NCBI GenBank assembly: GCA_039566865.1
Contig: CM076961.1
Coordinates: 13,477,501-13,541,500, forward strand
Length of the DNA: 64,000 nucleotides
Source of the DNA: Aurelia coerulea
Taxonomy: Eukaryota > Cnidaria > Scyphozoa > Semaeostomeae > Ulmaridae
Direction: 5' to 3'
Shown: piece after piece, positions 58,301-64,000 of the stretch
Position numbering within the stretch: position 1 is the first letter of the stretch
Layout of the letters: every line of letters begins with the position of its first letter
Notes under the pieces: generated by a model
Databases searched by the model: none
Seen by the model: the letters and a program-made list of their open reading frames with translations, nothing else
Told to the model about the DNA's origin: nothing
Made by a program: the position numbers and the translations under genes

Positions 58301-59405
58301 CAGTGACGCATTTACCCATGGGCCCACTGGGCCCGGGCCCAGGGGCCCCCTAGAATTCTCAAATCTAGGGGGCCCCGAGCAAAATTTGAAAAGCCTATGA
58401 AGTGCTGTTGATTTCACTCTTGTGTTTGAAATGATTGTTAAAAAGTCTCTCGAAAAGTTCATCGATAAAAGGAGGAATCTCGTTGATACCGAAGCTGAAG
58501 TCCATAAAAAGTAAGAAATGGAAGAGGCGACAACCCCATGAAACACAAAAGCCTATTTTGGATGATCTATTAGAGCAAATTGTGAAAGGAGATGAAGCTG
58601 CAACTTCCCAAAGGCAATTACTGCACTTAGATTGTTGCTCAATGCAATGACCGCACTTTGCCATGTAGAGTTTCCTCCAGTGAAAGAAGTTTCTCCATGC
58701 TGAAAGGGTCAAGAGTCAGGTGTCAACTAAGGTCCACAATGTCACAAAAGTGCGTTGTTGCCTTTTGCCTAATGCATGGCAGCAAATTTTGATGTCACGA
58801 GGCACGAGGGGGGGGGGGGGGGGATTGCCCCCACTTTTGTCCAAAGTTGGTATAGGTTGGGAAATACCTTTCTGAGAAATGTCAAAACTTCCACTTTAGC
58901 ACTGACATTTTGTAGGATAAAAAATATCAAATTTTCCTTGTCGCTAATGGCAAGCATGATATTAGGAGATGCATTCTAAGCCAAAGTAAAGGGCGTAGCC
59001 CCAAAGATTTTCCGGGGGCTTCGCCCCCAGGCCCCTCGTTTCATTCCCCTCATTTAATTTACCCGGGTCACGCCACTGTCATGAGGTTTTTAGACCCCAA
59101 GAATATCATCTGAAATTTTGCAGCATTGAAGGCAAGACGAAAATCATGAAAAACCATTGGACAAAGGGGAGTTTTCTTGGGATATATTTGTACAAGTTTA
59201 CTCATTTCTTCGAATTTTCCCCTTTCAAAATGTTTAGTTAATATCAACTTGTTTGGCTACGGCTGAATCTGGTGGCCTTACCCATACATGGCAAACATGC
59301 TAACAGGGTATCGCGAGTACTATGATATAAATTCGTTTAGGTATATTCTAAGGGGCCCCAACCAGTTTTGGGCCCAGGGCCCCAACTGACTTAAATGCGG
59401 CCCTG
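58301..59405 (+). pseudogene. hAT transposon remnant with perfect 8-bp target duplication, hosting another hAT
   Basis: Left CAGTGACGCATTTACC and right GGTTAAATGCGGCCCTG-type end (AACTGACTTAAATGCGGCCCTG in part) are flanked by AGCACAGG (58293-58300 and 59406-59413). Subterminal GGGCCCGGGCCC.GGGGCCCC blocks are typical of this hAT group. Coding remnants on +: LRLLLNAMTALCHVEF near 58617 and, in another frame, SFSMLKG...LRSTMSQ near 58694, the end of the catalytic region and start of the hATC domain. It is broken by stops and by the element at 58803-59078. Confidence 0.88.
58803..59078. mobile_element. Nested 276-bp hAT MITE
   Basis: The right end ACCCGGGTCACGCCACTG is canonical. The left end is degraded by a G-run (CACGAGGGGGG). 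Flanks TCACGAGG (58795-58802) and TCATGAGG (59079-59086) differ at one base. The interior has GGGGGCTTCGCCCCC and sequence shared with 35270-35345. Confidence 0.7.
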
Positions 59406-59413
59406 AGCACAGG

Positions 59414-61190
59414 GAAAAGAGAAAGTTATACAATAAACTCCATTTTATATCAAAGGACAATGAATTTAAGAGGCTTGAATGGGGCTTGAATAAATCACCA
59501 CAGAGAACTTTAAAGGAAAAAGACAGGTATAAACGTCCATAAAAATAGAACAAATAATTACTAGCGTAGGATTTTTCTCCTTGGCTTATGCACTTTCAAT
59601 TCAGTTTCAGTAATTTCAAAACATTTTCACTCTCGCACAGCTTCGCCCCTTACTCATGAACACAAAATTTTACTCTGCCAGTTTCCTGCACCCAAATGAG
59701 TCACGTGATGAAATTTCAACGTATTTTCCCGCTCTTTTAGGCATACGTCCATATAGGTAGTGCCGTACTTATATAGTCAAAGAGTGCCGAGGATAGCCTT
59801 CCCTGCCCTAACGACATTTCTACTAACAACACCTCTGTTGCCTCTTGTTCATTACCATTGTGATCATCACTTCCACCATTGTTTTGCCTTGGTTTCCTTT
59901 CCTGTACCTAACTGAATTGACTTTCCACGCAACGTGTAAATTCAGATTTTGCATGTGACAATCCGTGGCCTCAAGTCGAGACTGAAGACTGACAATCCGT
60001 GGCCTCAAGTTGAGACTGAAGACTTACATAAGGGTCCCTAATGTTGAAAATTCCGTTTTCGTTTCATTTTCATTGTTTTGTAAGTATTGTGATCATTTGT
60101 TCTATGAATGCATTCATATCAAAGTTTTTAATATTGTAAACCAGTATTTTCACAGAAACCAAATTGCAAACCTGAATTTTATGTAAATAAGATTGGAATG
60201 AATAAATGAACAAGTATGCTGCGCGATTTTAATCTTTTTTACTGTAATTTCAAAATCAGTTCCCAAAATATCTGTGGAGCTTTGTTACAAATTTGAATCA
60301 AATACCTTCATAGCCTTCACATCTACGTTGGCTTTTCCACCATAAAGCAATCTACCCAATAACAAGTGAAACTTTTTGAAAAATAGCCAAAATTTGATAA
60401 CATCATCAAATTTTAAGATTTGAATTAATTTGGGAGGCATAGCAGAGAATATACATGGATTTACATTTGTATAAATTGATGCCTTTGCGAGCTGCCTGGT
60501 TCGAAGCATTCTCTTAAATCACGCAAGAGATGATGCTCGAATTTGTCTCATGCTACTTCGTAAATGGTTCTAGCTCACACATATCATCATAGCATGTATC
60601 ATGTAGGAGTAGGACACGAAAACTCAAGCGAAAAACACAGGCTAGTAAAATTGAGACATAGCGGGTGAATCACAAAAAATTGTCCCCTGTTTGAAAAATC
60701 CTCGCAGCCAAATTAGTTGCGCTATAATCATAGGGATTTACGTTTCTCGTTGTATATCTTTTTTTGGTAATTTCAAAAGTAGTGGCCCCTTGGTAAATCT
60801 CGTTTACAATAAGAAAACTTTGAATCGACGGTAGTTGGATGGTTTGATGCAGAGGCTCTGAAATCTTATCACATTTTATCGAAATTATCAATGATGAAAA
60901 TGGTGGAAGGAGATTGGATTTGTGGTGACTTTATTCGTAAATGTTTCCGCTGGTTATTATTGCGAAAGAAAGTGATTTAATGCCGATTGCTGGGATTCTG
61001 CTGCGGGCAAAGGTAGCCCATAAACTTTCTTGGTAGCAAATAGATTTAATTCGTGAAAGATTTTTGAAAATCACACAAAAAAATATTTCACGTTATTCCT
61101 GGACATAATTCACGTAACATGTGAAATTTTGAAAGCTATATCTTATTTATATAGCGTTCCTGAAGAATTCTTGAACATAGGCCAATTGTC
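59414..61190. other. No gene recognised
   Basis: A 34-bp exact-style duplication lies at 59957-60024 (GACAATCCGTGGCCTCAAGT repeated). A MITE left end (GCGGGTGAATCACAAAAAAT) lies after TA at 60659. Confidence 0.4.
59957..60024. repeat. 34-bp tandem duplication
   Basis: Two copies differing at one base (AAGTCGAG/AAGTTGAG). Confidence 0.9.
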
Positions 61191-61193
61191 GAA

Positions 61194-61381
61194 GGAATGA
61201 AATTCGATGTAACGTCATTCCTTAATGAGGAATGAAATTCGATGTAACGTCATTCCTTAATGAGATTTTAGCCAAATGCAGAAAAATAAATGTGGAGTGG
61301 GGCCTGTAGAATCGATTCTTAATGAGATTTTAGCCAAATGCAGAAAAATAAATGTGGAGTGGGGCCTGTAGAATCGATTCT
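61194..61381. repeat. Two consecutive exact tandem duplications (35 bp and 62 bp units)
   Basis: The 35-bp unit (GGAATGAAATTCGATGTAAC...) occurs at 61194 and 61229. The 62-bp unit (TTAATGAGATTTTAGCCAAA...) follows immediately, twice. The copies are identical or nearly so. Confidence 0.92.
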
Positions 61382-61817
61382 TGGCAAAACCAGCTCTGTA
61401 TCTTTATTGGTCGAATATTCATTTTTATTTTAGTGAAGGTACTCGAAAAGTTGTCTTAAAAACCTTATTTTCAGTCATGTGATGGGAATGCGACGATATC
61501 ATTGGCTTATAAGCGTGAAATTGGAAGATTTGCGGGTTTCCGTGTGCGCTATTGAAAGATTTGACTTGTTGTATGTTAAAACGCGCTGGTTGTGTTTCTT
61601 TAATTTCAAGGTGCATTTGATAGTGCGTTTTAGGCCATTTGCTGGATGTTCTGAAGAACTAATTTCTTTACAGCTTTCAAATTTATCACTGCACTGCTAT
61701 TTTGAAATTTACCCCCAAGAATTACAAAAAAAAAATGAATCTCATAGATACTGGTCAGAAGAAGCACTTTTGATTGTTATTATAACGCAAGTAAATTTCG
61801 TGCAATTATTTTGCAAA

Positions 61818-62595
61818 CAGGGGCAAGGGTGGCGCCACGTGGATGGAATGGGGTGGACAAAAATGCTTTTCTTTTAGAGGGGCAAAATTGTGGAATGACC
61901 TGGACATAAAATCAAAATTTTCGAAAACACTCAAACAATTTAAATCCTGTCTCGAAAACTCCAGAAAATGAAGGAACCCTTTTAGATTTTTAATACTTTT
62001 CTGATCATTTTACCTTGTATTCTTAATTAATGTTAGTTACCGTATTTGAATTGTAATTTAGGGTTTTACTTTTTTCTTTTTACAGGACAGTATGTAAAGC
62101 ATTTTATATAGTTGATAGCTATATAGAAAAGAAAAAATAATTGGAACGGAGAAAATTGTAATTCCATGTAAATTATGCCGCGTTTTTGTTCCGAACTTGG
62201 GCTTTTTATGATAATAATATTTGGATATCTGCTTTTATACGCGTTTATGCTTTTATACTGTATACTTTTGATGAATTGTAAATATCTTATCCCTTTTTTC
62301 TGTTGTAATATTTGTATGTTAAAATTTTAACTAACGTTGGAATTCATTAGCTGATTACTTTTAGCTATAATTTCATGTAATCCAATGGTAAAGAAATAGA
62401 TAATAATAAAAATAATTTACCCTGTTATAAATGAAAAAAATGAAAAAATGGAAAAATGGAAAAATGACATGTCCACCCCACTTTCCTCAGGTCGGTTTTT
62501 ATGCCTGATCAAAAATGATATAAAAAACATTAGGTATACCTTCTGGCAATCAATTCTATTGTCCACCCCATTTTTTAAGGGCTGACGCTGCCCCT
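61818..62595. mobile_element. hAT-like MITE interrupted by a LINE tail
   Basis: The left CAGGGGCAAGGGTGGCGCC and right GGGCTGACGCTGCCCCTG ends are inverted, with GGAATGGGGTGGACAA inside the left end and TTGTCCACCCCATTTT-like sequence inside the right. No matching 8-bp flank was found. LINE E (61863-62412) lies inside. Confidence 0.6.
61863..62412 (+). pseudogene. LINE E, 3' fragment with (AATAA)n tail
   Basis: The + frame starting FSFRGAKLWNDLDIKSKFSK ends LKQFKSCLENSRK and TGA at 61968-61970, equivalent to the C-terminus in LINE F (FFRGAKLWN). A long 3' UTR and an AATAATAAAAATAA tail follow. Confidence 0.8.
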
Positions 62596-63544
62596 GAACA
62601 GGGGAAATTTTCTTTTTACTCAAACGGTATTTTGGCCATACAATGGTTTGTCAAATACGATTGTCAAAATGAGAATGTTTAAGCTATTATTTTACGGTTA
62701 ATTTCCTATGTGAATGAAATAATGATTATAGAGTAAAATTATTTGGACCTTGACACTAACGCACAAAGAAGAATTTTCAAGATCAGCAATGTAATTAGAC
62801 TGTTTTGAATTTTCACCAAGTTTCACTTTTTATCAGCTCCCCGAATGTCTTTTATTGCAACTTGAATAAAAACTGTGATCATTTCTCAAGTTATCTGCTG
62901 CCGCATTATCATAGACCTGCTGGGTCAAAGCTTTCAAGAAATTCCACACACACACAACATTTCTTATTTATATTATAATTCACGTCATTGTACGAAAAAG
63001 CTGAGGCAATCATTGTGCAATAAAAGCTCTGCTTAACAATTAAATTTTCTTTGCTAGTATTACTGTTTATTTTAAAACATGTTTTGATTAAAACCTTTTG
63101 GAAAAGATTCGGTTTCTTTTGATTTCGTTTACTTAGCTTGCCAAACATAAAGTTGCTATTATGACTCAACTCTTCTTTTGATAAAGAAAGCTGCACAAAA
63201 TAAATATCTTTTCTGTTTTCGTGTTGCATTTCTATAACCTTTAGGATTAGATATTTCTTTGAGATTCTTTTGTGGTCATTTTTTTGTAATACTGACACGT
63301 GTGATGTATCTCTTTCAAATGTGATTGTATAAAGTCGGTGCATGGCAGGCTGTTTTTAAGGTAATTCTGCTTTCCGCTCTAGTGAGCAGCGAGATGCCGT
63401 TTTACCAAACAACACCCTCTCAGAAATCTGTTAGGTAATTTCCCAAAAATCACCAGGCCTATCAAAAAGAGATCAAAAGGACGTTGTTCTGTATAGTCTT
63501 GGCAATGAAAATATATGTAAATTGCAATCTTTAGCTTTACGCTT
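62596..63544. other. No secure gene
   Basis: The minus frame 62909-63343 (144 codons) is Asn/Lys/Ser-rich without a recognised domain. It may be chance in AT-rich DNA. Confidence 0.35.
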
Positions 63545-63651
63545 GCTTCTCGAATTTCTTTTTTGACGTTTCTTTGTTTCAAGAAAGTGGATTTATCTCT
63601 AGAACTACTCGAAATTTGTGTTTTTTGTTGCTCTAGAGTAGCGTCGCCCAT
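63545..63651 (-). CDS. Candidate first coding exon of an unknown gene
   Basis: ATG at 63651 (context CATAATGGGC) opens MGDATLEQQKTQISSSSRDK and then a basic KQRNVKKEIREAS stretch before a possible donor (AAGC/GTAAAG) near 63545. The 5' side has a duplicated GGCCATA-TTGGGCGACC motif at 63650-63675, of the kind common near animal promoters. No later exon was identified and the donor is weak. Confidence 0.22.
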
Positions 63652-64000
63652 TATGGCCGGTCGCCCAATATGGCCGACTAGCAAGAGAAATTAAACCTCA
63701 GGGGACTGACGACGAAGACTAGTAATAAAATTGCAATTGCGCGGAGAATATTCGCTGACATCTGTTTTATCCTGATTTGGCCTTCCCTGAAGTCTCAGTT
63801 CGTTTGCATTGAAACCCGACGAGATGGTTTGTGCATAACTCTAATAGATTCTTTCAAGTATTTGCAAATTTCATGATTCTATTTACGTTCCTTCCTTCTT
63901 TTTCGTTTGCTCAGCACCTTGCAGTTTGAAATTTTTGAAATGTGCTTTGATTTTTCAGAAGTCCTGTCTCTTGAGAGGAAATCTACAATTAAACTAAAGC
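63652..64000. other. No gene recognised at the window end
   Basis: A good-looking acceptor (TGATTTTTCAG at 63959) is followed by 42 bases open in one frame (VLSLERKSTIKLK) to the window edge. This might be a + strand exon but cannot be judged. Confidence 0.25.

Noticed and set aside
62909..63343. 144-codon minus frame as a gene
   Set aside because: Low-complexity Asn/Lys/Ser composition in AT-rich DNA, no motif or splice support.

Overview
This window is animal nuclear DNA: AT-rich, intron-containing, and packed with non-LTR retrotransposons, long-arm foldback MITEs, hAT elements and satellites. The style of the LINE reverse transcriptases, the (TTAGGG)n telomere-type repeat and the loose gene density fit a cnidarian, probably an anthozoan. 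That placement is inference from repeat style and not from a marker gene.

One host gene is secure. Five spliced exons on the + strand between 3620 and 16298 encode the C-terminal part of leukotriene A4 hydrolase (LTA4H): consecutive phases match, every junction is GT/AG, and the stop is at 16296-16298. The upstream exons with the zinc-aminopeptidase core are not in the window. The gene's introns are stuffed with repeats: a 90-bp interstitial telomere array, a 3.1-kb 35-bp minisatellite, and several nested MITEs. Two further possible host first exons are weaker: a signal-peptide-like ATG exon at 21813-21918 (+) below two E2F-like motifs, and an ATG exon near 63651 (-).

Layout. 0-3.6 kb: an intact LINE ORF1-like coiled-coil/RRM protein gene (1333-2103, -) with no RT beside it. 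3.6-16.3 kb: LTA4H. 16.3-21 kb: foldback repeats, a 1.3-kb array of 40-bp units and an inverted/tandem repeat block. 21.7-31.1 kb: candidate first exon, then four unrelated arrays with unit lengths near 200 bp, one split by a hAT MITE with a perfect 8-bp target duplication. 31-35.6 kb: three TA-flanked foldback elements and a decayed hAT transposon with a C-terminal dimerisation domain. 35.5-38.9 kb: a LINE (-) interrupted by another LINE (+) and by a TA-flanked MITE. 39-49.5 kb: LINE 3' ends, a 165-180-bp array and nested foldback elements. 49.5-54.8 kb: another array broken by three LINE pieces in alternating orientation, plus a 152-bp near-perfect palindrome. 55-64 kb: MITEs, a hAT with another hAT nested inside, a LINE tail and anonymous AT-rich DNA.

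The dominant theme is layered insertion. TA-target elements of two families (termini CCGGGTG... and CAGTA(A/G)AAACCCGC...) have repeatedly inserted into, or exactly next to, each other. No viral genome, CRISPR array, operon or tRNA/rRNA gene was recognised.
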